A stretch of 64,000 nt of DNA from Terracoccus sp. 273MFTsu3.1 (GCF_000383675.1 NZ_KB911821.1:434001-498000); one strand, 5' to 3'. Positions 1 through 10,439 are shown, numbered from the stretch's first letter. The notes: generated by a model from the sequence alone, not told the origin. A program made the numbers and translations.

Positions 1-1109
1 TCGACGGGGGCGCCGGACAGCATCGGGACGCCGTGCGTCATGACGTGGTGCCCGTCGATCTGCGCGTCGGCGCCGAGACGGGCGAGCTCCTGGACCGTGC
101 GGAAGCGGGCCTCGAAGAGGTTCTCCGTGACCATGGCGGAGCCGTCTGCCACGGCGTTGTACGACAGCGCGAAGGGCTGCAGGTCGGTCGGGAAGCCCGG
201 GTAGGGCAGCGTCGCGACGTCGAAGGCGCGCGGACGCCGGTCGACCGCCGACACCCTGAACCCGCGCGGCGTGACCTCGACGTGGCACCCCGCCTCCTCG
301 AGCGCGCCCAGCGGCGCCCTGAGGTGCTCGGCGACCCCACCGACGACCTCGATGTCGCCCCGTGTGGTGGCAGCGGCGAAGGCCCACGTGCCGGCCGCGA
401 TCCGGTCGGAGACGACGGCGTGCTCGGTCGGGGCGAGGGCCTCGACGCCGTGGACGGTGATGCGCGACGTGCCGGCGCCCTCGAGGCGGGCGCCCATCGA
501 CACGAGCATCTCGGCGATGTCGATGATCTCCGGCTCCTTGGCGACGTTGTCGATCGTCGTCGTGCCGCGGGCCAGGACCGCCGCCGTGAGGATGTTCTCG
601 GTGGCCCCGACGCTCGGGAAGTCGAGCCGGATGTCGGCGCCGCGCAGGCCGTTGGGCGCCGTGGCGACGAGGTAGCCGTGCGTCACGTGCACCTCGGCGC
701 CGAGGGCCTCGAGACCGGCCGCGTGCAGGTCGAGGCCGCGCGAGCCGATCGCGTCCCCACCCGGGACGGCGACGTCGGCCTCGCCGACGCGGGCCACGAG
801 CGGGCCCAGCACCGAGATGGAGGCGCGCAGCGCCCGGACGAGCTCGTAGTCGGCCCGGTGACCGATGCGCTCGGGCACGTCGAGGACGACGACGCCCGCG
901 GCCGCGTCGTAGTCGACACCCACCCCGAGCCGGCGCAGCAGCTCGGCCATGATCGTCACGTCGGCGATCGCCGGCACGTTCGTCAGCGTCGTGCGGCCCA
1001 CGGCCAGCAGGGCCACGGCCATCAGCTTCAGGGCGCTGTTCTTGGCGCCGACGACGGCGACCTCGCCCACGAGGTGGGCACCACCGACGACACGGAATCG
1101 CTCTCTCAC
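1..1109 (-). CDS. murA: UDP-N-acetylglucosamine 1-carboxyvinyltransferase MurA (3' end outside window)
   Basis: Cytoplasmic enzyme of the first committed step of peptidoglycan synthesis: it transfers enolpyruvate from PEP to UDP-GlcNAc. The visible 369 codons begin at a GTG (complement 1107-1109) and open with the family pattern GGAHLVGEV, then [10 protein letters not shown]. The gene runs off the left edge, so roughly the last 50 residues are missing. The loop that carries the fosfomycin-reactive cysteine in E. coli MurA (Cys115) reads PGGDAIGSR here, with Asp at about residue 119 (codon at 753-755). M. tuberculosis MurA has the same Cys-to-Asp change and is intrinsically fosfomycin resistant. 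The gene is divergent from the PduO gene, with 66 bp between them that must hold both promoters. The neighbourhood matches Rv1314c-Rv1315. Confidence 0.95.
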   Translation of the reverse strand, partial: MRERFRVVGGAHLVGEVAVVGAKNSALKLMAVALLAVGRTTLTNVPAIADVTIMAELLRRLGVGVDYDAAAGVVVLDVPERIGHRADYELVRALRASISVLGPLVARVGEADVAVPGGDAIGSRGLDLHAAGLEALGAEVHVTHGYLVATAPNGLRGADIRLDFPSVGATENILTAAVLARGTTTIDNVAKEPEIIDIAEMLVSMGARLEGAGTSRITVHGVEALAPTEHAVVSDRIAAGTWAFAAATTRGDIEVVGGVAEHLRAPLGALEEAGCHVEVTPRGFRVSAVDRRPRAFDVATLPYPGFPTDLQPFALSYNAVADGSAMVTENLFEARFRTVQELARLGADAQIDGHHVMTHGVPMLSGAPV

Positions 1110-1175
1110 CCACCGAACCCTATCGGGGCACCGACCGACGGACGGCGCCTCCACGACGGGTGAGAGAGTGGCCCC

Positions 1176-1820
1176 ATGGTCAACCTGACGCGGATCTACA
1201 CGCGCACCGGCGACGACGGGACGACGAGCCTCGGCGACTTCTCGCGGGTCAGCAAGAACGACGCCCGGCTGCACGCCTACGCCGACTCCAACGAGGCCAA
1301 CGCGGCCATCGGCATCGCCGTCGCGTGCGGCGACCTGCCCGACGAGGTCAGGACCACCCTCCAGCGCGTGCAGAACGAGCTCTTCGACGTCGGCGCCGAC
1401 CTGTCGACGCCCCTGCGGCACTCCTACGACTACCCGCCCCTGCGCGTCGAGCAGCCGTGGATCGACGACCTCGAGGCGGACTGCGACCACTACCTCGAGC
1501 AGGTCGAGAAGCTCCGGTCGTTCATCCTCCCCGGAGGCACGGCCGGGTCGGCGCACCTGCACCTCGCGACGACCATCGTGCGTCGCGCCGAGCGTTCCGC
1601 GTGGGCGGCCGCCGACCAGCACGGCACCGAACCGGCCCCCGAGGGCACCGACGCGAGGGGCGTCGGCGGCGTCAACGTCCTGACGGCGAAGTACCTCAAC
1701 CGCCTCTCGGACCTGCTCTTCATCCTCGCCCGGATCGCCAACAAGCCGATCGGCGGCGACGTGCTGTGGCAGCCCGGTGGCGGCCGCGTCGAGAAGCCCG
1801 AGCGCACGAAGAAGCACTGA
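1176..1820 (+). CDS. Cob(I)alamin adenosyltransferase, PduO type
   Basis: Transfers the 5'-deoxyadenosyl group of ATP to cob(I)alamin to make adenosylcobalamin. The 214-residue protein has the PduO signatures: [16 protein letters not shown] at residues 6-21 (ATP-binding N-terminus), the helix RRAERS near residue 130, and the C-terminal [14 protein letters not shown] followed by AN. Length is typical for the family. ATG is at 1176; the purine-rich GAGAGAG upstream is only a modest ribosome site. The gene is divergent from murA, as Rv1314c is next to Rv1315 in M. tuberculosis. No other cobalamin gene is in the window, so it probably serves salvage or late synthesis. Confidence 0.93.
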   Translation: MVNLTRIYTRTGDDGTTSLGDFSRVSKNDARLHAYADSNEANAAIGIAVACGDLPDEVRTTLQRVQNELFDVGADLSTPLRHSYDYPPLRVEQPWIDDLEADCDHYLEQVEKLRSFILPGGTAGSAHLHLATTIVRRAERSAWAAADQHGTEPAPEGTDARGVGGVNVLTAKYLNRLSDLLFILARIANKPIGGDVLWQPGGGRVEKPERTKKH

Positions 1821-1866
1821 CCCGCCCCACGGCATACGGCCGCGGGTGCCTCCTGCTCGGCACCTC

Positions 1867-1933
1867 GTCGCGCGCGAGATCGTGCGACCGGTGTCGTCTG
1901 GACGCAGCAGGTGCGCGACCTCGCGCCCGACCA
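1867..1933 (+). repeat. 67-bp palindromic repeat, copy A
   Basis: Intergenic element whose ends form an imperfect inverted repeat (GCGCGAGATCGTGC on the left, a related GCGCGACCTCGCGC on the right) around a roughly 30-bp centre. Copy B at 3040-3106 has the same length and orientation. I count about 50 of 67 identical positions between the two. Together they bracket the AbiEi-like gene. The form fits a REP- or MITE-like element or a structured RNA. No transposase is nearby. Confidence 0.7.
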
Positions 1934-2027
1934 TGACGTCGTCCACACCCCCCGACGCCGGACGCGCACCGTCCACACCGTCCTGCCGAGGCGCGACTGA
2001 CGCAGCGGCGGAGCGCACGCTGCTCGG

Positions 2028-3050
2028 GTGGACCCCAGACTCCCCACCGCGCTGCACGAGCTCGCGCTGCACCAGCACGGTGTCCTGACTCGCCGACAGC
2101 TGCTCGAGGGCGGCCTGACGCCCGCTCAGCTGCGCACGCGGCTCGGGCGCGAGTGGCGACTGCTCCTGCGGGGCGTCGTCCTGCTGTCCAACGGGGTTCC
2201 CTCAGACCAGCAGCGGCTGGTGGCCGCCCTGCTCTTCGCTGGACCGAGGAGCTGGCTCGCGGGCCCGACCGCCGCAGCGGTGCACGGCATCGCCGGGCTC
2301 TGCGTGAGCAACCCGATCCACGTCCTCGTCCCGGCGCCACAGCGCTCCCGCGCTCACGCCTGGGTCCTCGTCCGCAACACGACCCTTCTCGACGAGCCCG
2401 TTCACCGACGTGGCCCGCTCCGTCTCTCGTGTCCCGCGCGTGCGGCCGTCGACGCCGCGGCTGCCGCACCGTCGACCGAGCAGGCCCGAGGCGTGCTCGT
2501 CGCCGCGGCCCAGTCGCGCAAGGCACGGCTGAGCGACCTCGCGCACTGGACGCTCGCTCGTGGGCAGGTGGGCTCCCGACGCCTGCACGAGGGTCTGGAG
2601 CTCGCAGCGTCCGGTGCGTGGTCCGTGCCCGAGGCCGACCTGCTGCGCCTGCTCTCCTCGTCCACGGTCCTGCCTCCGGTGTGGGCCAACCCCGAGGTGC
2701 GCGACCAGAGGGGGCGCCGCCTCACGACACCCGATGCGTGGATCGACGACGTGGCCCTCGCCGTCATGGTGCACAGCCGCCAGTGGCACGCCGACAGCCT
2801 GGCGTGGGAGTCGACGGTCGAGCACGACACGGATCTGCAGACGGCTCGGGTCGTGGTCGTCGGCGTGACGCCGCACTCGATCGCTGCGCGACCACGGTGG
2901 GTCCTTGATCGGATCGAGGCGGCCTACCTCGAGGCGCGGGCGTCCGGCGTGCGAGCGAACGTGGTGGCGACCCCGCACGACCCGTGGTCGACCGGCCGAA
3001 CGGTGCCGATGCAGAGGGAGCACGACGGTCCTGCGCCTGGTCGTGCGTGA
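2028..3050 (+). CDS. AbiEi antitoxin-like winged-helix protein (orphan)
   Basis: 340-residue protein starting at GTG 2028. The N-terminal ~70 residues ([16 protein letters not shown], then [19 protein letters not shown]) look like the winged-helix domain of type IV AbiEi-like antitoxins, followed by [14 protein letters not shown], typical of the many actinobacterial proteins annotated as AbiEi-domain proteins. The C-terminal ~130 residues ([17 protein letters not shown], then [11 protein letters not shown]) resemble the restriction-endonuclease-like fold often attached to this domain (DUF559-like); that part is inference. No AbiEii-like nucleotidyltransferase toxin is adjacent, so this is not a complete AbiE pair. 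The gene is alone on this strand between two copies of a 67-bp palindromic repeat, and its TGA lies inside the second copy. In M. tuberculosis the equivalent slot holds a transposase gene (Rv1313c), so the spot appears variable. Confidence 0.75.
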   Translation: MDPRLPTALHELALHQHGVLTRRQLLEGGLTPAQLRTRLGREWRLLLRGVVLLSNGVPSDQQRLVAALLFAGPRSWLAGPTAAAVHGIAGLCVSNPIHVLVPAPQRSRAHAWVLVRNTTLLDEPVHRRGPLRLSCPARAAVDAAAAAPSTEQARGVLVAAAQSRKARLSDLAHWTLARGQVGSRRLHEGLELAASGAWSVPEADLLRLLSSSTVLPPVWANPEVRDQRGRRLTTPDAWIDDVALAVMVHSRQWHADSLAWESTVEHDTDLQTARVVVVGVTPHSIAARPRWVLDRIEAAYLEARASGVRANVVATPHDPWSTGRTVPMQREHDGPAPGRA

Positions 3051-3106
3051 GATCGTGCAGCTGGTATCGCTGGGTCGCAGCGGGCGCACGATCTCGCGCC
3101 TGACGA
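3040..3106 (+). repeat. 67-bp palindromic repeat, copy B
   Basis: Second copy of the element at 1867-1933, same orientation. Its arms pair better than those of copy A: GCGTGAGATCGTGC on the left and GCACGATCTCGCGC on the right, complementary at 13 of 14 positions. It overlaps the last 11 bases of the AbiEi-like gene and supplies its stop codon (GCGTGA). It may also act as a hairpin terminator for that gene. Confidence 0.72.
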
Positions 3107-3169
3107 CCGAGCGGCCAAACGGCGGCGAGGAGCGCCCGAGCAGCGGCCCTCGTCCGGGTCGGTCCGGCG

Positions 3170-3607
3170 TCAGGCGACGTTGACGTTGTAGCCGGGGGGT
3201 GCGGCTTCCTGCCACGAGCGCAGCGCGGTGTAGGCGGGACCCTGCAGGGCCAGCTCGAAGTCCCGGTCGCCGTCGCTGCACGGCACCCGGCTCGCGTCGG
3301 GCAGCAGCGGGATCGAGTCGCTGCCGCTCAGCGGCTCCGGGGCGTCGAGCAGCAGGCGCTGGCGCAGCCAGCGGTGCTTGGGGCGCACGGAGACGCCCCC
3401 GAGGGCATACCACTCGAGGGCGTTGTCACCGAACCTGATGAGACCCAGGCGCCAGCGGTCGGACTCCGTGCGGCGCATGCCGCAGAGGGTCAGGGGCAGG
3501 CCCTTGGCGATGTAGCGCCGGCGCAGGTAGGTCGTCGCGAGGACGACCACCGCGACCACCAGGAGCGTGCCGATCACGATCTCGGTAGAGACGAGAACGG
3601 ACGGCAC
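3170..3607 (-). CDS. DUF2550 membrane-anchored protein
   Basis: 145-residue protein with one N-terminal membrane segment (about residues 8-27, EIVIGTLLVVAVVVLATTYL), then a basic stretch and a cytoplasmic domain with WRLGLIRFGDNALEWYALGG. The family is restricted to Actinobacteria and is encoded directly after atpC (Rv1312 in M. tuberculosis). Here too it starts with GTG at 3607, 8 bp after the atpC stop, so the two are almost certainly cotranscribed. Function is unknown; conserved linkage suggests a role near the ATP synthase or the membrane. Confidence 0.88.
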   Translation of the reverse strand: MPSVLVSTEIVIGTLLVVAVVVLATTYLRRRYIAKGLPLTLCGMRRTESDRWRLGLIRFGDNALEWYALGGVSVRPKHRWLRQRLLLDAPEPLSGSDSIPLLPDASRVPCSDGDRDFELALQGPAYTALRSWQEAAPPGYNVNVA

Positions 3608-3615
3608 GCGCGACC

Positions 3616-3891
3616 TCAGCTCGTCTGCAGCGACGAGGCGTCGACGTGCTCGGCGACGATGGTCACGACGTCGGAGTCGACCGAGAGGAACCCGCCGTCG
3701 ACCGTCACCGTGCGACGCTCGCCCTCGAGGGACTCGATGGAGACCTCGCCCTCGACGAGGACACCGAGCAACGGGGTGTGGCCGGGCAGGATGCCCAGCT
3801 CGCCCGAGATGGACCGGGCGCGTACGAACTTGGCCTCGCCCTCCCAGACCTTCCGGTCGGCGGCAACCATCTCAACCTTGAGCGAACTCAC
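3616..3891 (-). CDS. atpC: ATP synthase F1 epsilon subunit
   Basis: 91-residue epsilon subunit of F1 ATP synthase, part of the central stalk, contacting gamma and the c-ring. The visible beta-sandwich includes LKVEMVAADRKVW, GELGILPGHTPLL and the segment ending GGFLSVDSDVVTIVAEHV. The protein ends shortly after that, so the C-terminal helical hairpin of E. coli epsilon is largely absent; short epsilons occur in Actinobacteria. I chose GTG at 3891 because GGAGG lies 4 bases upstream; longer readings run into the divergent gene. Unusually the gene is not next to atpD: its stop is over 4 kb downstream of the atpD stop, with an oppositely transcribed gene between, so it must have its own promoter. 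Confidence 0.93.
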   Translation of the reverse strand: MSSLKVEMVAADRKVWEGEAKFVRARSISGELGILPGHTPLLGVLVEGEVSIESLEGERRTVTVDGGFLSVDSDVVTIVAEHVDASSLQTS

Positions 3892-3922
3892 GTTTCCTCC
3901 GGATCGTGGGGGTGTGCTCTGC

Positions 3923-3928
3923 AGTTTA
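3923..3928 (-). promoter_or_regulatory. Candidate -10 for atpC-DUF2550
   Basis: TAAACT on the minus strand, 31 bp before the atpC GTG, in the 118-bp divergent gap shared with the plus-strand gene at 4010. It is one of the few A/T-rich spots here. No clear -35 is visible. The split of atpC from the atp operon requires a promoter in this gap. Confidence 0.45.
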
Positions 3929-4009
3929 GTGCCTCTGCGAGGATGCTCCGTACGCGAGGTGGCGCAGGCCGCTCGCGCCGATTCCCCATCCTCCACAGGA
4001 GTCCCATCC

Positions 4010-4447
4010 ATGAGCACTGCCGTGTCCGACGCCCTTCTCGAGCCGACCCGCCGCCCGGTGGCCGTCGAGACCCTGACCGACGTCATCGACGCCGAGGTGG
4101 CCGACAAGTCCGGGCTGGGCGGAGCCGCCGTCAAGGCCGGCTACGCCGCCGCCAAGAAGCTCGGTGGCAACTTCGTCACGAGCGCCACCGACCGTCTGCT
4201 GCCCCAGTTCGCGAGCGCCCTCGACCCCTTCTGGGCCACCAAGGGTGACACGTCGTTCGGGGCGCACCTCGCGGCCCAGCCCGACGCCGCGGCGGACGCC
4301 CTCCTCGCGGTGACCGACGCGAAGGCCGCCGCAACCTCGCACGGCTCGGCCGCCAAGGTCTACGGCTCGCTGCGCGGCAAGGCCAAGGGCCATGTCGTCG
4401 CCGCGCTCCCCCGCCTCGGCGCCGCGGTGGAGCGTCTCGTCCCCTGA
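4010..4447 (+). CDS. Conserved actinobacterial hypothetical protein (possibly DUF6918)
   Basis: 145-residue Ala-rich helical protein starting at ATG 4010 with AGGAG 8 bases upstream. Visible features are an N-terminal acidic stretch (ETLTDVIDAEVADKSG), a central AGYAAAKKLGGNFV, and a basic C-terminus (VYGSLRGKAKGHVVAALP). No signal peptide, membrane span or catalytic motif is evident. I think this belongs to a family annotated DUF6918, but I cannot confirm that. It runs opposite to everything around it and is the reason atpC cannot be an ordinary distal gene of the atp operon. Confidence 0.75.
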   Translation: MSTAVSDALLEPTRRPVAVETLTDVIDAEVADKSGLGGAAVKAGYAAAKKLGGNFVTSATDRLLPQFASALDPFWATKGDTSFGAHLAAQPDAAADALLAVTDAKAAATSHGSAAKVYGSLRGKAKGHVVAALPRLGAAVERLVP

Positions 4448-4505
4448 CGTGTCCTGACGTCTCCACCGCGCGCGACCGCGGGCACGACGCCGACCACGTA
4501 TGCTG

Positions 4506-4537
4506 CCGGGCCGGCTCCCCTCGAGGAGCCGGCCCGG
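4506..4537. terminator. Convergent hairpin between the gene at 4010 and ndh
   Basis: Perfect 13-bp inverted repeat (CCGGGCCGGCTCC and its complement) with a 6-base loop, in the 118-bp gap between two converging genes. It can stop transcription in both directions; there is no long T-tract. Confidence 0.75.
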
Positions 4538-4565
4538 TCGTGGGTCCGGGTCGCAGGCGGGCCGG

Positions 4566-5945
4566 TCAGGACTCGTCGTGCGCGCGGTCCGTCGCGACGC
4601 GCGGCAGCTCGGGACTGAACTCCTCGCCCAGGTCGGCGATGGCCTGCCGGGCGAACACCTGCTGCTCGGTGACGACACGCTCGGACCGGCCGCGTCCGAT
4701 GAAGGTGACGGCCCAGTGCAGCAGCGTCGTGATGCGGTGCTTGAAGCCGATGATGTAGACGAGGTGCACCGCCAGCCACAGGATCCACGCGAAGAACCCG
4801 CTGAACTGCGCCTTGCCGACCGACGCGACGGCCGAGAAGCGCGAGATCGTGGCCATCGAGCCCTTGTCGAAGTACTCGAACGGTCCATTGGGCTCCTTGC
4901 CGTCGAGGCGTCGCTCGATCTGCTCCGCGGCGTAGCGACCGCCCTGGATGGCGACCTGGGCGACGCCCGGCAGCCCGTCGAGCGCCATCATGTCGCCGAC
5001 GACGAAGACCTCGGGGTGGCCCGGGAGCGTGAGGTCGCCGCGGACCTCGACGCGGCCGGCCCGGTCGAGGTGGGCACCGGACTGGTCGGCGAGCTGGCGA
5101 CCGAGCGGCGACGCGCTGACGCCTGCGGCCCACACCTTGCACACCGACTCGATGCGCTCGCGGCTGCCGTCGCCGTGCTCGACCTCGATCCCCGTCGCGT
5201 CGACGTCGACGACCTTGGCGCCGAGGCGCACCTCGACGCCCATCTCGGACAGGCGCTTGACGGCGCGGTCGCCGAGCTTCTCGCCGAAGGAGCCGAGCAC
5301 CGCGGGCGCTGCGTCGAGCAGGACGACCCGGGCCTTCGTCGGGTCGATCCGACGGAAGTCGCGCTTGAGCGTGCGTCGCGCGAGCTCGGAGATCTGCCCC
5401 GCCATCTCGACACCGGTCGGACCCGCACCGACGACGACGAACGTCATGAGGCGGTCGACCTCGGCCTGCGTCGTGGCGAGCTCGGCCAGCTCGAACGAGC
5501 CGAAGATGCGGCCGCGCAGCTCGAGGGCGTCGTCGATGGACTTCATGCCGGGGGCGTGCCGGGCGAACTGGTCGTTGCCGAACCACGACTGGCCGGCGCC
5601 CGCGGCGACGATGAGCGAGTCGTACGGGGTGACCGTCTCCCGGCCGACCGCGGTGTGGGTCACGGTGCGCGCCTCGAGGTCGATCGTCTCGACCTCACCG
5701 AGCAGCACCTTCGCGTTGTCCTGACGGTGCAGCACCTCGCGCGTCGAGGGCGCGATCTCGCCCTCGGAGAGGATCCCGGTGGCCACCTGGTAGAGCAACG
5801 GCTGGAAGAGGTGGTGCGTCGTGCGGGCGATGAGGGTCACGTCGACGTCGGCGCGCTTCAGCTTCTGCGTGCTGAACAGACCGCCGAAACCCGATCCGAT
5901 GACCACGACCCGGTGGCGCGGGGCCTGCTGGGTGGGCGTGCTCAC
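4566..5945 (-). CDS. ndh: Type II NADH dehydrogenase (NDH-2)
   Basis: 459-residue membrane-peripheral flavoprotein that oxidises NADH and reduces quinone without pumping protons. The N-terminal FAD Rossmann motif is VVVIGSGFGGL (residues 13-23), followed by the quinone-side HHLFQPLLYQVATG, the NADH-binding VVVGAGPTGVEMAG near residue 170 and the second FAD contact EVFVVGDMMAL. A C-terminal amphipathic/hydrophobic stretch (AWILWLAVHLVYIIGFKHRI) probably anchors it to the membrane. GTG at 5945 is preceded by AAGGAG. It is encoded inside the gap that separates atpD from atpC, which is unusual and may link electron input to ATP synthase expression. A TTGACA on the minus strand (6016-6021) could be its -35, but no good -10 follows. 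Confidence 0.93.
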   Translation of the reverse strand: MSTPTQQAPRHRVVVIGSGFGGLFSTQKLKRADVDVTLIARTTHHLFQPLLYQVATGILSEGEIAPSTREVLHRQDNAKVLLGEVETIDLEARTVTHTAVGRETVTPYDSLIVAAGAGQSWFGNDQFARHAPGMKSIDDALELRGRIFGSFELAELATTQAEVDRLMTFVVVGAGPTGVEMAGQISELARRTLKRDFRRIDPTKARVVLLDAAPAVLGSFGEKLGDRAVKRLSEMGVEVRLGAKVVDVDATGIEVEHGDGSRERIESVCKVWAAGVSASPLGRQLADQSGAHLDRAGRVEVRGDLTLPGHPEVFVVGDMMALDGLPGVAQVAIQGGRYAAEQIERRLDGKEPNGPFEYFDKGSMATISRFSAVASVGKAQFSGFFAWILWLAVHLVYIIGFKHRITTLLHWAVTFIGRGRSERVVTEQQVFARQAIADLGEEFSPELPRVATDRAHDES

Positions 5946-6114
5946 GTTTCTCCTTGTCCTTGAGCTGTGTCCTGGTGCGAGGTGATGGGCTCGTCGGCGC
6001 TGACGGGTGCATCTGTGTCAACACCATGAGTCGTACCCGCATGCCCCGTGGGCGACGCCGAGGGCGTCCAGGCGCTGCGGTTCTCGTCACACTCGGCGCA
6101 CGTCGTCGCGGGGC

Positions 6115-7902
6115 TCATCCGACCCGCCTCAGGACGACGATCTGCGAGGTCTGCGACACGACGCGGTAGTGGGCGACGACCCAGTCACGCAGCGGGTCGG
6201 CGTCGTCGATGTAGCGGTGGTGGCCGTATCCCGGCCAGAAGTCCCGGGCCGCCACCACGCAGTCGGGCACGCGTCCCGAGCGCTGCACCCAGTCGAGCAC
6301 GTCCTGGCTCGTCGTGCCGAAGAAGTCCATCCAGACGATGGGGGTGTCGAAGCGGAGGTCGGCGTAGAGGAAGGCCGCGGGGTGGATGTAGTCGAGCGCC
6401 CCGTCGCCGGGTCGCGCACACGCCTGCACGGCCTGCTGGTCCGCCTCGAGCTCGGCGCGGTGCTGCTCGGTGGTCCGGAGCCCGGCGAAGGCACCTCCCG
6501 GTGCGTCCGTCACGAGGGCGGTGGGTGGTCCGTCGCGGAAGCTGTTGAGCGCGTGGACCGTCCCGAGGGAGGCGAGCAGGAGACCGGCCACCGCCACCTT
6601 CGCCGGACGCGTGCCGACGTGCACGAGGGCGGCGACGGTCACGGCGAGCAGTCCCGGCGCCAGCACCGCCCCCGTCGCTCCCCACACCGGGCCGGACGAG
6701 GTGAAGGCGGCGAGGAAGGGCATGCCGACGAGCGTCGGTGTCAGGCCGAGGACGGCCAGGCGCGCCACGGGACCCCGGGCCCGAACCGCGACGACGAGGA
6801 GGACGGGCAGCAGGACGACGACGAGGACGGTGCCGAGCAGCGGGGTGAGCCACGACAGCACGGTGTAGGTCGTCGAGACCACCCCGCTCTGGAGAGCCTG
6901 GACCGTGACCGCGCCGACGGCGAGGAGCAGGAGCGGCACCCTCAGGCGTCGCGCAGCGGGAACCGCGGCGAGCACCGCGAGCGGCACCGCGAGCAGGACC
7001 CAGGGGCTCGCGAGGGCGGTCCCGACCTGGTCGGTCCACCGCCCGAGCCGGTCCCAGCGGCTCGGGCGCGTGGCCTGGTAGGCGTCGGTGAAGGCCACGG
7101 TCGCCGAGATGTCGGCCGGGCCCCAGACCACGAGCGCGAGGAACCCGACGACGGCCCCGACGACGAGCGCACCGGCGGCGACCGCCAGCACCCCGGGCCG
7201 GGCCGAGACGAGGCCGAGCACACCGGGACGCCGTTCGCCGGGCGTGGCGCCCGACCTCGACGTCGTCACGTCGAGGCGCCACAGCAGCAGACCGAGCACG
7301 ACGAGGAGCGCTGCAGCAGCGGGCGCGGTCACCGGGTGGCTCACCGCCCCGAGGGCGGTCGCCGCCCCCGCCGACACGGCATACGGGCGCGCGCAGCGGA
7401 CGCAGCGGACGGTGGCGCCGAGCCCGCAGCACACGGCGAGGAGGTACATCAGCGCCGGCGTCGTGTTGTAGGACACGACCTGCTGGTTGTATGCCGCCGG
7501 CAGCAGCGCCACGGCCAGCGCGCACGCGCTCGTGCCCCGACCGAGAGCGGGCGCGACCGCGCGCCAGCACACGGCACCGACGCCGGCGCACACGAGCACG
7601 AACCACACCCGCGAGGCGAGCACGAGGCCGTCCAGCCCGACGGCGTGCTCCCACGTCCAGACGAACGGGACCGCGGGCCAGGCACCGAGCGCCTGGACGT
7701 TCATCTCGTCCCGGAACGGGACGTCACCCTGGGCGAGCCGGAGCGCCAGCTCCACGGCGTGCGAGCTGTCGCTGAGGTCCACCCCGTAGCGGGCGCGGGC
7801 GATCGCGACGGCCGCGACGGCGACCGCGAAGCACGGCACCCACACACGACGAACGGGGAGGGCCCAGAGGGCACCTCCCCGTCGTCGGGTGAATCGATCC
7901 AT
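6115..7902 (-). CDS. Polytopic membrane protein, GT-C (ArnT/PMT-like) glycosyltransferase candidate
   Basis: 595 residues from ATG 7902. An upstream in-frame start near 7965 would lie inside atpD, so I prefer 7902, 5 bp after the atpD stop. About 11-13 hydrophobic segments are followed by a soluble C-terminal domain (from about residue 465) containing DYIHPAAFLYADLRF and FFGTTSQDVLDWV. The first extracytoplasmic loop carries acidic residues (VDLSDSSHAVELALRLAQGDVPFRDE in outline: DLSDS, then PFRDEM), as in GT-C glycosyltransferases of the ArnT/GT39 type that use polyprenyl-phosphate sugars. The specificity is unknown and the assignment is by pattern only. It is probably cotranscribed with atpD, occupying the place where atpC normally sits. 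Confidence 0.7.
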   Translation of the reverse strand: MDRFTRRRGGALWALPVRRVWVPCFAVAVAAVAIARARYGVDLSDSSHAVELALRLAQGDVPFRDEMNVQALGAWPAVPFVWTWEHAVGLDGLVLASRVWFVLVCAGVGAVCWRAVAPALGRGTSACALAVALLPAAYNQQVVSYNTTPALMYLLAVCCGLGATVRCVRCARPYAVSAGAATALGAVSHPVTAPAAAALLVVLGLLLWRLDVTTSRSGATPGERRPGVLGLVSARPGVLAVAAGALVVGAVVGFLALVVWGPADISATVAFTDAYQATRPSRWDRLGRWTDQVGTALASPWVLLAVPLAVLAAVPAARRLRVPLLLLAVGAVTVQALQSGVVSTTYTVLSWLTPLLGTVLVVVLLPVLLVVAVRARGPVARLAVLGLTPTLVGMPFLAAFTSSGPVWGATGAVLAPGLLAVTVAALVHVGTRPAKVAVAGLLLASLGTVHALNSFRDGPPTALVTDAPGGAFAGLRTTEQHRAELEADQQAVQACARPGDGALDYIHPAAFLYADLRFDTPIVWMDFFGTTSQDVLDWVQRSGRVPDCVVAARDFWPGYGHHRYIDDADPLRDWVVAHYRVVSQTSQIVVLRRVG

Positions 7903-7907
7903 CCAGA

Positions 7908-9395
<1,488 letters not shown>

Positions 9396-10334
9396 TTACT
9401 TCTTGGCGTCGGCGAGGGCGTTGGCGCCGCCCACGATTTCGCTGATCTCTTGGGTGATGCCGGCCTGACGGGCCTGGTTGGCGAGGCGCTGATAGGTCTT
9501 GATCAGCTCCGTCGCGTTGTCGGTGGCCGACTTCATCGCCCGCTGGCGGGCGGCGAGCTCGGAGGCCGCCGAGCTGAGCAGCGCGGTGAAGATGCGGTTG
9601 CGGACGTACTTCGGCAGCAGCAGGTCGAGGACCTCGGACGCGCTCGGCTCGAAGGAGTACTCCGGCGGGATCTGGCCCTCCTCGTAGCGGTTGACGCTGA
9701 GGTCCAGGCTCTCGTCGTCGCCCGCCTCGTCGGCCTCGACGACTTCGAGAGGCAGCAGGCGCAGCACGAACGGGTCCTGGCGGACCATGGAGCGGAAGCG
9801 GGTGAACACGACGTGGATCTCGTCGTGGCCGCCCTCCTCCGTGGGCTTGAGGAAGTCGGCCGTGATGCGGTCGGCGATCTCCTTGGCGTTCTCGAACGTC
9901 GGGGCGTCGGAGAAGCCGGTCCACTCGGCGGCGTAGTCGCGCTTGCGGAACTTGAAGTAGCTCACGGCCTTGCGACCGACGAGGTAGGGCACGACCTCCT
10001 TGCCCTCGGCGGTCAGTTTGGAGATGAGCTCCGCGCTCTCCTTGATCGCCGCGACGGAGTAGGCACCGGCAAGTCCGCGGTCCGCCGTGATGATGACGAC
10101 GCCGGCCCGCTTCGCGGTCTCCTTCGCCGTCGTCAACGGGTGGTCCTCGTTCGTGTTGGTCGCCACCGCGGACACGGCACGCGTCAGCGCGGTCGTGTAC
10201 GGCATCGCCTCGGTGGCCCGCTGGCGGGCCTTGACGACGCGTGCGGCCGCGATCAGCTCCATCGCGTTGGTGATCTTCTTGATGGAGTTGACGGACTTGA
10301 TGCGCTGGCGGTAGATCCGCATCTGCGCTCCCAT
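9396..10334 (-). CDS. atpG: ATP synthase F1 gamma subunit
   Basis: 312-residue rotor shaft of F1. It opens [30 protein letters not shown] (outline: RIKSV, then [11 protein letters not shown]), the classic N-terminal helix, and ends with the conserved C-terminal helix ([12 protein letters not shown], then [15 protein letters not shown]). A slightly acidic insertion around residues 195-235 ([13 protein letters not shown], then [15 protein letters not shown]) matches longer actinobacterial gammas. It sits between atpA and atpD in the normal order, but is separated from atpA by a strong perfect hairpin. Confidence 0.97.
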   Translation of the reverse strand: MGAQMRIYRQRIKSVNSIKKITNAMELIAAARVVKARQRATEAMPYTTALTRAVSAVATNTNEDHPLTTAKETAKRAGVVIITADRGLAGAYSVAAIKESAELISKLTAEGKEVVPYLVGRKAVSYFKFRKRDYAAEWTGFSDAPTFENAKEIADRITADFLKPTEEGGHDEIHVVFTRFRSMVRQDPFVLRLLPLEVVEADEAGDDESLDLSVNRYEEGQIPPEYSFEPSASEVLDLLLPKYVRNRIFTALLSSAASELAARQRAMKSATDNATELIKTYQRLANQARQAGITQEISEIVGGANALADAKK

Positions 10335-10395
10335 GTGCTCCGCCTCTCTTGGTCTCTAAAAGTCTGTGGTTGCCTGCAGGGTGGGCTCACGCCCG

Positions 10396-10435
10396 CTTCC
10401 GTGTGCCGCCCGGCTGGCCGGGCGGCACACGGAAG
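10396..10435. promoter_or_regulatory. Perfect 19-bp palindrome between atpA and atpG
   Basis: Two 19-base arms (left arm begins CTTCCGTGTGCCGCCC) are exactly complementary, with only TG between them. The element begins 4 bp after the atpA stop and lies inside the operon. With no T-tract, and seven of eight core subunit genes split around it, it may be an attenuator, an RNase-processing site or an mRNA stabiliser that sets subunit ratios rather than a full terminator. Confidence 0.7.
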
Positions 10436-10439
10436 GTGG

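Noticed and set aside
33-1163. Plus-strand open frame across the murA region
   Set aside because: Shadow of murA; its translation has no recognisable domain, while the minus strand gives an intact MurA N-terminus.
2028-3050. Complete AbiE-type type IV toxin-antitoxin or phage defence system
   Set aside because: Only an AbiEi-like gene is present; no nucleotidyltransferase toxin is adjacent on either side.
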